A stretch of 64,000 nt of DNA from Siphonodentalium dalli (GCA_032622095.1 CP136062.1:142866351-142930350), one strand, 5' to 3'. Positions 24,312 to 36,494 are shown, counted from the stretch's first letter. Notes: generated from the letters alone by a model not told the origin. Program-made: numbers and translations.

Positions 24312-26813
24312 GGTCCGAATCGGCATCTCTGGTTTAGACTAGGTTTTATTCTAGACCAGGTTTAACTCCAGTTTAAACTAGGTTTAAGTAGGGTTTAAAC
24401 TTGGTTTTACAGTAGTTAAACCAGGTTTATGGGAGTAAAACTGGGTTTTAGCGTACTTAAACCAAGTTTTGTGATAAACTCAGTTTAAGTTGAAACTAGG
24501 TTTTATTAACGTGATTAAGTTATGGTAATATTACTAATTGTTTGTGGTGAATTGGCTATATAATCATCAGTATAAGCTTAGGTATATATTATTTATACGT
24601 ACCATACGTCTCGCCTCGAACATACACCTTTAAATATACTTTGAAAAAATTTCAAAGTTAAACCACCCTACCCCAGGTTTGACTAAAACCTAGTTTTTTG
24701 GGTTTAATTATTCGGCCGATATTTTTCGCCCAATATTGATGTTGTTTCTTCGTGAATATGGGAGTGTTTATTTTGAATTGGGGGAGGCGTTTATGCGCGG
24801 GCGTTTGCCACTCAATGTAGATGCAGGAGAGTCTTAGTGGAATTCGGGGAGGCGATGTCGGTACTTATGAGATAAATTCTAACAAAATATGTGCCAGTGT
24901 GATGGATGATTTCTTGCTATATATGTCTGTTTGTAATTCGCTCGTTCGGATGTCGATTTGGCGGCTGAGAGCATGGCGGGATCGGACTGATCAGATTGAC
25001 ACGTTAGACACGAACATGCCTTTTGAAACTGATTCCTTCGTCACAAAAAGGTCTCTTTCGGTCAATTTGACGCATGGGTTGGTGGCCCACCCAAATACCC
25101 ATCAGAGACACCCCAGTCTTCACCCGGGGAGGGTAACGGCCACCCTGAGGGGTGGAGTATGGACTATTTTGGAGAACTGTAAGGCTTTCGGCCAATTTGA
25201 TAGTATGGGTGGGTGGCTCGCCCAAATAACCCATAGAAACACCCCACCCCTCACATCCGGGGGGGGGTACCACCCCGAGGGGGTGAACGTGGGATATGGA
25301 CCATTTTCGAGACTGGTAAGGATTTCGGCCAATTGACGGCATGGATGGATGGCCCGCTCAAATGTCCCATAGAAACAGCCCACCCCTGAACGCTGGGGGA
25401 ACCACCCAGGTGGTGAAAATGGGGTATGGACCATTTTCGAGAACGGTAAGGATTTCGGTCAATTTGACGTCAGCAGTGTTGGTATCCCGCTCCAACTACC
25501 CCCTAGAAACACCATCATCCGGAGGTACCACCCCGAGGGGGTGAAATGGGGTATGGACCATTTTCGACAACGGTGGGTGGCACATCCCAAATGCGCCCCA
25601 TAGAAACACCCCACCCCCACCGGACCCCCTTTTCACCCGCTCGGGTAGAACCACCCGCGGTAAGGGTGGGGGTGTTTCTATGACTATATTTGAGGGCGGG
25701 CCGCCCACCAATGACGTCATATTGGCCGAAATCCTTACCGTTCTCGATAACGGTCCATACCCCATTCTATGGGGTATTTGGGGCGTGCCACCTACACATG
25801 CCGTAATATTGACCAACAGAGGCATGTTTTTGCGAATAATGAATAAAATGCTCCATACCCCATTTTCACCCCAGCAGGGTGGTACCCTCCAGGGATGAGG
25901 GTAGGGTGTCTATGTGGGATATTTGGAACGGGCCACACACCCCTGTCGTCAAATTGGCCGAAATCCTTACCGTTCTCGAACATGGTTCATATCCCATCTC
26001 CACCCTCGGGTGGTGACCCACCCCACCCCGCCCGGATATGAGGGGTGGGGTGTTTATATGCGTTATTTGAGGTACCCTTCCCCGGGGGTGAGGGTTGGGG
26101 TGTTTCTATTCGGTATTTGGGCGTACCCAATTTCCACTTCCTCTGGTGGGACCCCCCCCCCCCCGGTGAGGGGTAGGTAGGGGTGGTTCTATGGTGTATT
26201 TTGATCGTGCCACCCACTCCTGCTGCCAAATTAATTAGCCTAAATCCTTACCGTCCATACCCCTGTTATCCCGGGGTGAGGGGTGATGTTTCTATCGGGT
26301 ATTATGGGCGAGCCACCCTTTCATGCCGTCAAATTCGCCGAAATCCTTCCCGTTCTCAAAAATGGTCCATACCCCATTTTCACCCTTCCGGATGGTACCC
26401 CCGGGGTGGTGGTGTTTCTATGGGGTATTTGTGGCGGGGCCCCACACATGCCCTCAAGAGATATTTTTGAGTTCCAAAAGTCACGTTCGTCCATGATATT
26501 AGATAATATCTAACCGTTATACAACATACCGTGCATTCGTCGTGATTTCTCAAAGCGCACGGGTTATTACCCTGATTGGGAGATTATATAGCGACAACAG
26601 GTCGCTTGACCGGACAATGAATTGACAAGTAGCGATAATAAACAGACAGACCACGCCTCCTATTCTTGCAATTGGACAAGTGTGGCCCACAGGTAACGCA
26701 ATCGACCAAATCTATGTCGTCCCAGCGGTGGAGAAAAACTTGGTTTTACTACTAAAACCCAGTTTAAACTGGTAGTTTAAACTAGGTCTAAACTGGAGAT
26801 GCCGATTCGGACC
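24312..26813. mobile_element. 2.5-kb foldback element with inverted minisatellite core
   Basis: The left terminus GGTCCGAATCGGCATCTC is answered by its inverse GAGATGCCGATTCGGACC at 26796-26813. Inside each end are arms made of irregular GTTTAAACY/AGGTTTA motifs (24330-24510 and about 26735-26795). The core, 25050-26450, is a set of roughly 130-bp repeats with TTTCGGCCAATTTGAC, GGTATGGACCATTTT, CCACCC and GAAACACCCC blocks. To the left of about 25600 the units run in one direction and to the right in the other, so the element would fold on itself at two scales. The 171-residue plus-strand frame 24821-25336 crosses the arm and the repeats and has no recognisable domain. Target duplication is unclear. 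Confidence 0.8.
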
Positions 26814-28583
26814 TCTATGTTCATGCTTGAGCTATAACGACAGTTTGAACCGAGTTTTTTTGTTTTCAATAAATCTTGTTTAATCTAGCGATAACGAATC
26901 GGGCCTAGAGCGGTGTGATTGCTTGAAAACCAACAGTCGGTTAGTAATATGCCTCCGGGGTGCCACTATACCAAACTCATAAATCAATTTTCATGTCTTG
27001 ACATTGATTTCTAGTGATTTTTTATTTAGCATTAGTGGCCCCAATCTTCCTTTCGTATATGGGTTTATTGGCCCGAGTCTTGCATAATCAACAATTCCCT
27101 TATAATGGAATAGTAACATCTATAAAATAGCCACATTCCACCGAGAGATAGAATCTGGTAGTCGACTCGCTTAATAAGTTCCCACTTTAAGACCATTAAA
27201 TATGTGATAGAAAAGAGAGTGCTTTGCGGAATGGTGATGCAACTCAAATAAGAGTTGCAGTTTGTCTGAGCTGACGCAGGAAAATCCATACACTCTCATT
27301 CATTTCATAGGCACGCGGTCGTATATCTGGTTATCATCGTTCTATCTGAAGGTTGGGATGACAGAACATGATCACATGCTGCACATTCTATTATCCCCAA
27401 TTATGAATATCAGAAAATATGGGTTTCCTGATAAATTCCTTGAAATGTAGAAGTGCAATTCATCAGTCTGGGCACTTTCGCAGACAGCTTGTTCGTCTCT
27501 TGTGGTTTGTGATCGAAGATTAAAACAGTTCGTGCCAGGAATAATTGCACAAGAGACAGAAGCGTTTCTACGATTCCTCCGCGTCACACCAAGAACACTT
27601 AATGGAAAATTAGTCTCGTATTCTGTCCTTCGTCTTGTGTCTTTAATTGTCGATGACATTCTGGTGGGCTAGACTATATAACTACATAAATAAAGTTCTG
27701 AAAGCAATGACATTGTGTGCTATGCTATGCTTCATTTCTCTGTGCCACATGAATTCACATGTTACGGAGAAATGTGTGAGGTATATATACAAGGTGTATG
27801 GTAATTAAGTGCACTATTATACATATTACTGTTCATATATACATATATATCGTGTCGTTTCCTTGGACTGTAAATTGAATATGCCATAACTGTAGAATCT
27901 CTTTGTAGTCCTATTAAAGGTACTCAATCCGATAAAACTCATCTCAATTACTATTTCAATGGCTTCGGGGGTCAAAAATATTTTATTCGAGTCGAGGAAG
28001 TCAGACATCAAAGCTCAGATTTGTTAGATATCGATTTTAGAAATCTATTATTGTTCATTATCGGGAATTCTTTCTGGCCCAGTACGTAGTCAAAATTGCG
28101 TGATTATTACCACTTGATTTTAGAGTTATCCATCCTTGTCTGTTTGAATAGAGTTTTGGTGTAATCATCTCGAGCAGGTTTCAAAATTGACGGCAATTAT
28201 TAGTACTCATCTCGAGAAATTAACTAATTTCAAAAATCAATATCTTATAACTCTAGAGCTTTGTTTGATGGGTTCCTCGACTCGAATCAAATATTTTTTA
28301 CCCCCAAATCCAAAGAAATAGTAATATAGGGCCCTCTGATCGGATTGTTGTTGTTGGAATCTGTTGAGATGGGGACCCTCTTTACGGATTGAGTACCTTT
28401 AATGTATCCACAATCTGAATTAATATCGTGTATACCCTGAACATCCTCTGATAAATGGCATAGGAAGGCATCATTATGATGCAATTTCTACGCTGGCTCG
28501 CGATAAAAGACATTATAAAGATGAAGAGAAACAAAGCTCAGTTGAGTAACTTGCTAACTTATTCGCCAAATGGTACGCTGTGA
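26814..28583. other. Unassigned sequence
   Basis: No gene is recognised. Minus-strand frame 27372-27659 is moderately long but without a domain. About 27895-28010 and 28255-28405 share inverse text (ACTCAATCCGATAAAACTCA-like against GATTGAGTACC, ATTCGAGTCGAGGAA against TTCCTCGACTCGAAT), which suggests another imperfect inverted repeat of 500-600 bp spanning 27895-28405. Confidence 0.45.
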
Positions 28584-29022
28584 TATGTGACCCGCCATTT
28601 CAAATCCAGTCGGAAGTCGGGATTTTGTTTACCCTGTGCCAATGCATTCTCTTATATATGCGAGTCGACCATAGGTCGCCTCGCATATATAAGAGAATCC
28701 ATTGGCCTAACAATTTTTTACAATTTTAATAATTTGTTCTTGTATTCTTTAACAATTTTATAATTCCCCCATACAGAGCCCCAGACAAACATGAGCAGAC
28801 GACACTCTTCTATGTGCTTCTATATATGTGTGGGGCTCCCTGCAGGGTAATGGATGTTTTATTTTATTTTATGTCCTAAATATTGTAAGAAATATTTATT
28901 TAAAAAACATGATAAAAAATTGTTAAGCCAATGCATTCTCTTATATATGCGAGGCGACCTATGGTCGACTCGCATATATAAGAGAATGCATTCCGACTGG
29001 ATTTGAAATGGCGGGTCACATA
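28584..29022. mobile_element. MITE with paired 69-bp palindromes (CCGCC-terminus family), second copy
   Basis: Termini TATGTGACCCGCCATTTC and GAAATGGCGGGTCACATA. The palindromes are at 28638-28706 and 28927-28992; the second has lost its last bases and runs directly into CCGACTGGATTTG of the right arm. The spacer, with the GAGCCCCA/TGGGGCTC hairpin, is in the opposite orientation to that of the copy at 2084. A single mismatch in the first palindrome (AATCCATTGG) and the clipped second one mark early decay. Non-coding. Confidence 0.87.
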
Positions 29023-29309
29023 TCATTGCGAAATAATATATCTGTCTGATCAAAGTAGAAAACAATGGGGAACAAATATATATGCCGGGCTGATGTATCC
29101 ATGTTACAAACAAATAAAGACTTTCCATTAGACGGCAGTTTTAACTCTTAAGTCATACTGACAATGGGCTAAGCCAATTAAGGGTTCAAATAGTCAATTT
29201 CGTTCAGAACGTCAACATTTTGGTGAAAAAGCACGCCTCTCGTTTTGTTTGTTTTTATTATTTTATTAATATTGTTTTATTAATGTTTTATTAAAGCTAC
29301 ATGACTGTT

Positions 29310-29800
29310 TGCATGCCAAAATACACCTAATAATATTCGCTTTTAATTTGTCCCCGGTATCGACATATGTCGCTAAATACTTGAACAACATTTCAACGGG
29401 AATTATATGTCGTAGAAGGACGCATTGATGTCATAAAAAATACTTTGAACATGGTGTTTGTGTCCCAATCAAACAACAGCTATGCACACGATATGGAACA
29501 CAAAAGAGCAAAAGAGCGTTCTGTGTTAGTCCAATCCTGATGTAGTTGAAATAAAGAGCGTTTGTTTCACTTATGTGAGAAAACTATAAAACAGCTGGAA
29601 AATGACCGTGACCATGGTAAGTATTTTTCAGAGCATATGAAGCCGGTATATCAATATATTGTGTATTTTTCAACATATCTTATACCTGCTTCCAAATTAC
29701 GTATACACAATATGGAAGCTCGAATGAGCCATGTCCGTTTAACTGAAACATTGCATTTTCAAAACTACCACATTTTGCACAAATGTACATGTAAGAACGC
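29310..29800. repeat. Dispersed repeat with AAACAGCTGGAAA, copy 1
   Basis: From about 29550 this block reads AAATAAAGAGCGTTTGTTTC, then AACAGCTGGAAAATG, TGACCATGG, AAGTATTTTTCAGAGCATATG and TTCCAAATTACG. The same series is at 37155-37310 (plus) and inverted at 44840-45065. An upstream part (ATACACCTAATAATATTCGC at 29321) recurs inverted at 46577-46600. The plus-strand frame 29562-29804 is inside the repeat. Non-coding dispersed element of unknown class. Confidence 0.65.
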
Positions 29801-30206
29801 TTAAACAAAATACACATAACACTTCCACGACTTTGGTACCCCTCCAAATTAACTCTTCCTGCCCGTTTATACAAAAGTATCCCCATATAAAAACATCTTA
29901 CGTATAAGGTATGATTTTCTTTTCCCGCGCATTGTCTTCCTTCAGAGATAAAGCACCAAAAACATGACAATCATCAGTGTCAGTGTTAGCCCAACATGAC
30001 GAAGTCGCACTTGTGAGGCGGGATTAATTTATTGTTGAGGGTTTATCAGGCCGTTCATATATTTGGTATATCAACCATGGTGCGATAAAACACCTCTTAT
30101 TTCTCAGTTATGCTCAAACACAACGATATCACATCGATACAAACTCACGGCGCGTCCATATTTATAAGATCGTGACGTCACGGCCTCACTTCGCGTTACT
30201 CATCCC

Positions 30207-30450
30207 TAAGGGTGGATACACACATGCATGTAATGTCTGTATGTAAAATACATGTATTTTACATGGTCACACCAATCATTGATAGCATTAATCGCCTGCG
30301 CGCGATCGTTCCATTTCAACAGGTGAGACCGGTGAGTAGTTATAAGCCAAAATCAAACTAACTGTTATCAAGAGATTTCAGGCCAGTCATAAACATGTCT
30401 TTTTTCATGGGTGCCGAAATGAATAAATCCTGTCTGATATATGTTGCTGT
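30207..30450. mobile_element. TIR element with GGGTGGATACACA terminus, left end only
   Basis: TAAGGGTGGATACACACATG is followed by TGTAAAATACATGTATTTTA and family interior up to about 30410 (AGGCCAGTC, ACATGTCTT). No right end is found before unrelated sequence begins, so this copy is truncated. Confidence 0.75.
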
Positions 30451-30589
30451 TTTTCACGAGTTTTAGTTCATTTCGAAAAGTGGATTTTATACTTGATTTG
30501 TTTCTCGTCATTTCTTGGAAACAGGGTCATCCAAAATAAAAATAAATGTGTAGACTTTTGAAGCTATTTTAGGACGATTGTGATACATT

Positions 30590-30745
30590 ATACAGTTATC
30601 GCCCGCGATTGAGTGAGACACGGGGATTTGTCGCCCGCTCGAGACCTGGAATGTCACCCGAGGGCCGCCAGGCCCGAGGGTGACATTCCAGGTCGAGAGC
30701 GGCGACAAATCCCCGTGTCTCACGAAAACAAGGGTGATAACTGTT
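30590..30745. repeat. GC-rich 155-bp near-perfect hairpin
   Basis: Arms 30613-30666 and 30671-30723 match almost base for base (GTGAGACACGGGGATTTGTC against its inverse; CTGGAATGTCACCCGAGGGCC against its inverse). The loop is 4 bases. An outer, looser layer pairs ACAGTTATC with GATAACTGT. Its GC content contrasts sharply with the surroundings. The two opposing ORFs reading through it are a consequence of symmetry. Confidence 0.9.
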
Positions 30746-32224
30746 TTGTTATCTGACAAAGGAGTACACACGAACCTCCTTAATAGCAGGCATAAATGCG
30801 CGCATATATTCTTTAATCCAGTTCGAAAAGTTAATTTTATGTTGGAATCATCGCTATTTAGAAAATAAAACATTCATAATCTGGATCAATTAACAGACCA
30901 GTCATTCGCGCAGATATTCTCCGGTCAGTTTGCTGGTTGCATGGTGGAAATCGGTTCACGGAAAGAGCAGCAAAGCAATTTCGAAGTTGAGTAGCCATGC
31001 AGCGAAATGTTCGGTTTCGTTTCAAATTTTAATGGCCGTGAAGATGCCGACAGACGTGTTCATTTCCAGATTGCTAAAATGTGAAACTAACACGTTGTAG
31101 TGGTGCAAAATGAATTTGACATATGTCACAGATTGTTACGCAACATACGGATATTCTCTGAAGTCTGAGGAATGTATTGAAGAAAAGAAATAGTCAATTG
31201 ATAAACAGCAAAGAGTGGCTATTTGATCAAGCACATACACGTAGTTGTAACGTATGTACATCGTATGTGCAATTGTCTGCAGCAAATACCAACTGCATAA
31301 TAAGGTTTATCTATTTGTCCCACGGTCTTTATTATTGATATAAAAAGGTCCAATAAGAATATTACACCTTATAACAGATATGTGTCTGTGATAACACCAT
31401 TTATACATAGCGTGCTTTAATAGCAAATAAAAAAACACACAATTATGCAAATTAGCAAACACCACAGTTCGCGGTTGTTATGAAACAGTGGGGTTTATAA
31501 AAACAGTGTTTTACGAAATTATCAGAGAGCTGCCAGAGAATATCTCTGCGTGGTGAGTTCTTCGTAGTTCTATGTTTGCTGGTAACAGCTGAGCGGTCAA
31601 TAACTGAGACAATGTTACCCTCGAGGGTAATATGGTGATTTATCGCCCGCCATGTGACGCACTCTCAGCCAATCAGAAGAGAGGAAAATGGGATGAAGGA
31701 TAACAAGAGTGTTTAATGCCCCACACACTGACTCCCAATTTGTTCTCGTCCAGCAGAACCCGAACGGCTTTCTGGCTCCACATTTTGGAAGTGCTATATT
31801 AATACACATGGCAATCAACTAACTCATACATGGTGAATTCCATGTTATAAAGTGATTTAGCCTAACAGGACAACGCCGAATCGAGTCAGGATAAGGATAT
31901 TTGTTCCTCGACTATGCATGGCCTCAGTTCAAATTTTAACAATCCGATATGGTGCTCTCATGCCTTGAATACAGGCATTGGAACATTAAGACAGACAATA
32001 CCAGTTTGTTGAGATTGCTCGGATAATTTGAGGGCGAGCTCATGAGATAACTTTCAATTGGGATTTCTTTGCATATATCCATTACAGCGCCAAAACATTA
32101 ATGCAGGTACAACGTTGAAAGAAAAAAGAGTCCCCCACATTTTAACCCAGAATCTCAGGCCAAAGGATGAACAAGTTCCTAACTGTCACAATTTTAGCCT
32201 GTACAGGCTTGAATTATCACATTT
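30746..32224. other. Unassigned sequence
   Basis: No gene is recognised. Around 31613-31675 is TTACCCTCGAGGGTAAT followed by ATTTATCGCCCGCC and CAGCCAATCAGAAG, which is reminiscent of the flanks of the 30590 hairpin. No further repeat structure was established. Confidence 0.4.
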
Positions 32225-33008
32225 TGGACTATAATCCATGATTGGGGAGGGGGCTGGTTCTCGAAAGTTTCGAATAATTAAGGGATTTAGTTGAATGTAT
32301 CGGCCGGGATTATCTGGGCAAGAATGTACAACATAATGTTTTACTTAAATATTCCATAGTTGTAAATTGTGTGTATATAACACAAGAGAGGAAAGGTGAC
32401 GTAGTTGTGGACTCGTAGCTGGACAACCCTTTTCCCGAATGAAGACACACATGCAGCAACACCACCTTCTGTATACCTTCAAATTTAAAGCTGTAATAAT
32501 ATGTTCATAATTATATGAATATCATCAATTGCTGCATATGAGATTAATCACTCGTAGCAAACAGGCACGGCAGATATGACTGTCAACTACAATATTTACA
32601 AATCAGGAGTGGCTTCGTGGCTTCAGGGGGGTAGGCCTCATGTTGTTGCATGCCCCCACCTCCGGTCGATGAAATATGTAATGGTCAGTCCGGTAGCTTC
32701 CGGTATAATATAGCCCCTGCGTTGTGGAAATCCTGGGACCATCACTGGTATACAAACAAGAGAAGACTGACAATGATTTAAACAGAACGTCCAACATTTG
32801 GGTTATCGCGCCAACAATTATTTTAAGCGGCCTGACGACTTCGTCCAGTCAACGACACTCTACACGTTCAGAGCGTTACTCACTGTGGTCAAACATAGCC
32901 GCAATGATTGGGTTATCAGCAGACACATATTACATGGTCTGTATGATCCATGTAAAACGCCAAATACACGATATTTACAGAGATTACATGCATGTGTGTA
33001 TCCACCCT
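32225..33008. mobile_element. TIR element with GGGTGGATACACA terminus, right part
   Basis: The interior (TTAGTTGAATGTATCGG at about 32289, AACAGAACGTCCA at 32780, CATGTAAAACGCCAAATACA at 32950) matches the copies at 13733 and 33008. It ends with ACATGCATGTGTGTATCCACCCTA. The left terminus is missing or diverged beyond recognition. The right end abuts the next element head-on at the shared TA of 33008-33009. Confidence 0.75.
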
Positions 33009-33943
33009 AAGGGTGGATACACACATGCATGTAATATCTGTATGTAAAATACATGTATTTTACATGGCCACACCAATAATTGACAACATTAATCACATGC
33101 GCGCGAGCGGTTCATTTTTAACAGGCAAAACAAGTTAGTTGTGATAAGCGAGGTCAAACTGTCTGCTATCAGGACATTTAAGGCCAGTCCAAAACATGTC
33201 TTCTCTTACGGATGCGGAAATTATAGTCTGGCATATGCAGGCTTGATATAGAACATTTGTACGTCGCTTGGCATCGAGTAATGGTTTTACTATTGGTTGA
33301 TCGAATGTAAATATAGGCACATATATAGGCATAATTACCTATTCGGTGCCCAACGTTTCATAGTGTATATGTAACTCATCAACATGTCTTCTCTTACGGA
33401 TGCGGAAATTAGTCTGGCATATATGCAGGCTTGATATAGAACATTTTCGACCATGATGCTTGTTTGACGTGGGGTCTCGAAAGAATTAAATCGCCAAGGG
33501 ACTTAGTTGAATGTATCGGTAGGAATAATCTGGACAAGAAGGTACAATATAATATGTTTTCCTTAAATAGCTCAGTTAGCCACCCCGCCTGGTAGCTTTC
33601 GGGATCATATAGCCCCAAGTTGGGGATCATATATACCCCCTGCGTCGGGGAAATCCTGATCCACCACTTCTATAAATATCAAGAGATGACTGGTAATTAT
33701 TTAAATAGAACGTCCACCATATGGGTTATCCCACGAACAATTATTTTAAGTGGTCTGGCGACTCGGTCCGAGACAGCAGCTTCTCTGCATTCCGACTTAA
33801 TTGGAACTCGAACTCAGTGTGGTCATCACGTCGGCAATGATTGGGTTGTCAGTGGACACATATTACATTGTCTGTATGATCCATGTAAAACGCCAAATAC
33901 ACGATAATTACAGAGATTACATGCATGTGTGTATCCACCCTTA
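33008..33943. mobile_element. TIR element with GGGTGGATACACA termini, complete copy
   Basis: Termini TAAGGGTGGATACACACATG and CATGTGTGTATCCACCCTTA. The interior carries two copies of a roughly 65-bp segment (ACATGTCTTCTCTTACGGAT onward) at 33194 and 33383, separated by about 120 bp that are absent from the copy at 13733. The element is 936 bp. The plus-strand frame 33620-33907 lies near the right end and is shared in part with the neighbouring copies, but it shows no known transposase signature. Confidence 0.8.
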
Positions 33944-34829
33944 GTGCAGATATGTATAAATGCTATCACACTAAAATGCAATCAATCGCCGCCTATTGAA
34001 GACTACATGCATGTATTATAAGCCAAAATGATTTACGTTATAATTTTGAACAGTTAATTTACGGCCAGTTTATTTAATGGTGGCATACCATTTGAATGTG
34101 ACAATCTCGACCAAACTGACACGACTTCTATATAGGCCTATGTGCAAATATGACAACCAAACAATCTTTCACGAATTAAACTATAATTTATTCACAACAG
34201 GTAATCATGTATTGTACATAACAAACATTCAATCTGCTGTTTTATCTACTTTCATATGTAAAAACACAATATTGGACGCGATACAGTTTGGCGTTAAACA
34301 GCCAAGTGAGACCATGACGTCACAAACTATAAAGGGAGATAATATGTCTTCCAAAATGGTGGCGTTGAGTTACTTGCGTAATTGATTGCGCGGGTTAGTT
34401 TGAGACGCCATATCTCCGATCTTGTGCGGAGATTTGCGCTGAAATTTTACGCACGAACAGAGAACAGCTTGATTAACGCTCATGCCTTTTCGTTATGCGA
34501 TAGTTTCCTTCCCCTTTAACACAATGTTTTATTTATTTTTAAGTTTCTTATTCTGAAAATCCCCGTTATTTCGTCGATATAATCATTTCCAAGAGATGGA
34601 ATATTTCTGAAATAACTATTTAGAGAAAAAAGATATTTTGAAGAACGTAGTTTCGACGAAATAACTGGTTTTTGTTTTAAACAGTTTGTAACACCACAAG
34701 TGATCAACGATCTTAAAACACATCTCCTGTACGCGACTTGTGAGGTGCACCCGAGAAGTCGGAGAACAATATAATGAACATCACAACTGTCTTTTGGTGG
34801 GTGGGTCGACCCTCGTGCGCCTGTCAACA

Positions 34830-34900
34830 ATTTCCTTTAACAAACCCTACAGTCCACATCTCTCATTTGGTCGTCACCAATATTCCAACATATCCTCATG
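34830..34900. repeat. Fragment of the CCATCTTGGATTT repeat family
   Basis: TTTAACAAACCCTACAGTCC and CATCTCTCATTTGGTCGTCACC match the units at 35310 and 36180. It is an isolated, diverged piece. Confidence 0.5.
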
Positions 34901-35240
34901 GAAATAGGTTCACATGGGGCTTAAATATTCACATTGGTTCATATTTGACTTAATTTTTTAAATAAAATAATCCCGTATTGAGCGTATACCAGTTAGTTCG
35001 TTGAATGACGCGGGCCGCAGTGAAAACACATTATAAAGAGCGTGCTTCTGATAAGTCGTGGCGATGAAAAAAGTTTATTAAATAGTGCCAATAAGAGCTT
35101 ATTTCATATTGAAATAAGCACTAGTTTGAACGCCCATAGAGAGCGTATTTTTTCTCAAATACGCTCTATATGGGCTTAAAACGCGACATTCAAAAAATAA
35201 AAAAGCCCGTATTACACTTATTTTCACGAGAACAGGCTGA
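34900..35240. repeat. Dispersed repeat with ATTGGAC/TATAAAGAGCGT motifs, copy 2
   Basis: Collinear with 12960-13265: GGTTCATATTTGAC, AATGACGCGGGCCGCAGTG, AACACATTATAAAGAGCGT, AAGTCGTGGCGATG, GCCAATAAGAGC and the close GAGAACAGGCTGAATG. An internal inverted pair (CCCATAGAGAGCGTATTT / AAATACGCTCTATATGGG) is at 35131-35176. Non-coding. Confidence 0.65.
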
Positions 35241-35289
35241 ATGTTCATAGGGATCTTCGGGATGACTACTACATGTAGAATTTCTTTGA

Positions 35290-36360
35290 AAAACATAACC
35301 GCCCAGTGACCATCTTGGACTTTACTCTTTGCATGTATAAATCCGTTGGCACACTGCTTCAGGTCACATCCGATCATCACCAAACCCCATATGCATGATC
35401 TTCGGTGTGATCTCCAGATGAGATCAATCGATTTTTCCAGAAATTCGCTAAAAGACATTTCGACAGCCACCATCTCGGATTTTACTCTTTACATCGGCGG
35501 GGGGGGGGGGGCTCTGCAATTGGGTGGGTGGTTCAGCAGCCCGGCAAACACGATTTTTCCTGGCCTCGTAAATTTTTTCCTGTAGTCATTTTTCTTCAAA
35601 ATAATGGGACAAAAGGTTTTAAGAATGCTTCTATTATGCAATAGGTATGAACTTAACTATTGGTAGGGGGTTTGAGTTCACCATCAGTTAATAATGAGGG
35701 ATGACACCAATTGGTAATAAAAAGGTCAGCTTGCTAATGTTTTCGTCAAGGAACTATTAATGCACATTGAAATGGAAAGGCTCAGGTTTAAATAGTTCTA
35801 TTAAAAATAATTTATTCAACCTGATCTAAATGAACACAATAAATTCTTCAAATAAATGTAAAGTCTTCAAATAAAAATCATTATAGAATAAAACATAAAG
35901 GTGTTAAACAAACTTTAACTGATTTCAACGATATTCGGTACATGGGTCTAGGGTCACCTCTAGATTTGAGCTGTCAAATTTGAACGATTTTCGATGAAAA
36001 ACATGGCCACGGGCAGCCATCTTGGATTTTACTCTTTGCATCACTAATTCCTTTAGCACACCCTACAGAGCTTATCCCTCTTCCGATCATCACCAAACTT
36101 CATATGAATCCTCGGTGTGACCTCTCGATGGGTGCCTACCATTTTTCCCGAATTCAGTAAAACAGCCATCATGGATTTTTGTATCTTTGTATGACTAAAT
36201 CCTTTAGCACATCTTACAGGTCACATTTCTCATCCAATCGTCACCAAACTTCATATGCATCTTCGGGGTGACCTCAATAAAGGGAGACCCCCAGACATTT
36301 GTTCAAAACAAACATGGCCGCCAGCAGCCATCTTGGATTTCAAATGTGATTCCATCAGCA
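35290..36360. repeat. Diverged tandem/dispersed repeats with CCATCTTGGATTTTACTC
   Basis: Units of about 130-160 bp contain, in order, CATCTTGGAYTTTACTCTTT, a TTTAGCACACYYTACAGGTC-like block, CCGATCATCACCAAACTTCA, ATATGCATCTTCGGTGTGACC and an ATTTTTCC block. Good copies start near 35309, 36018 and 36168; partial starts are near 35471 and 36327. A G-rich repeat (35498-35590) and AT-rich sequence interrupt the series. This looks like an old, common dispersed repeat of the host genome. Confidence 0.65.
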
Positions 36361-36494
36361 TAACATACAGCCCATATTTATTGGAGAATTGCTTTGAAAC
36401 TTTACAGCCGTATTGGTAAATAAAAAGTAGGAATGATTATACGGAACATAGATTGGATAAGATCAGGACAACTAAGTCATTTGAAGCAGTTTGA

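Noticed and set aside
24821-25336. 171-residue ORF in the 2.5-kb foldback
   Set aside because: It runs from the arm into the GC-rich repeats, has an opposed overlapping frame and no domain.
30508-30873. 121-residue minus-strand ORF
   Set aside because: It reads through the GC-rich hairpin, which opens frames on both strands by symmetry.
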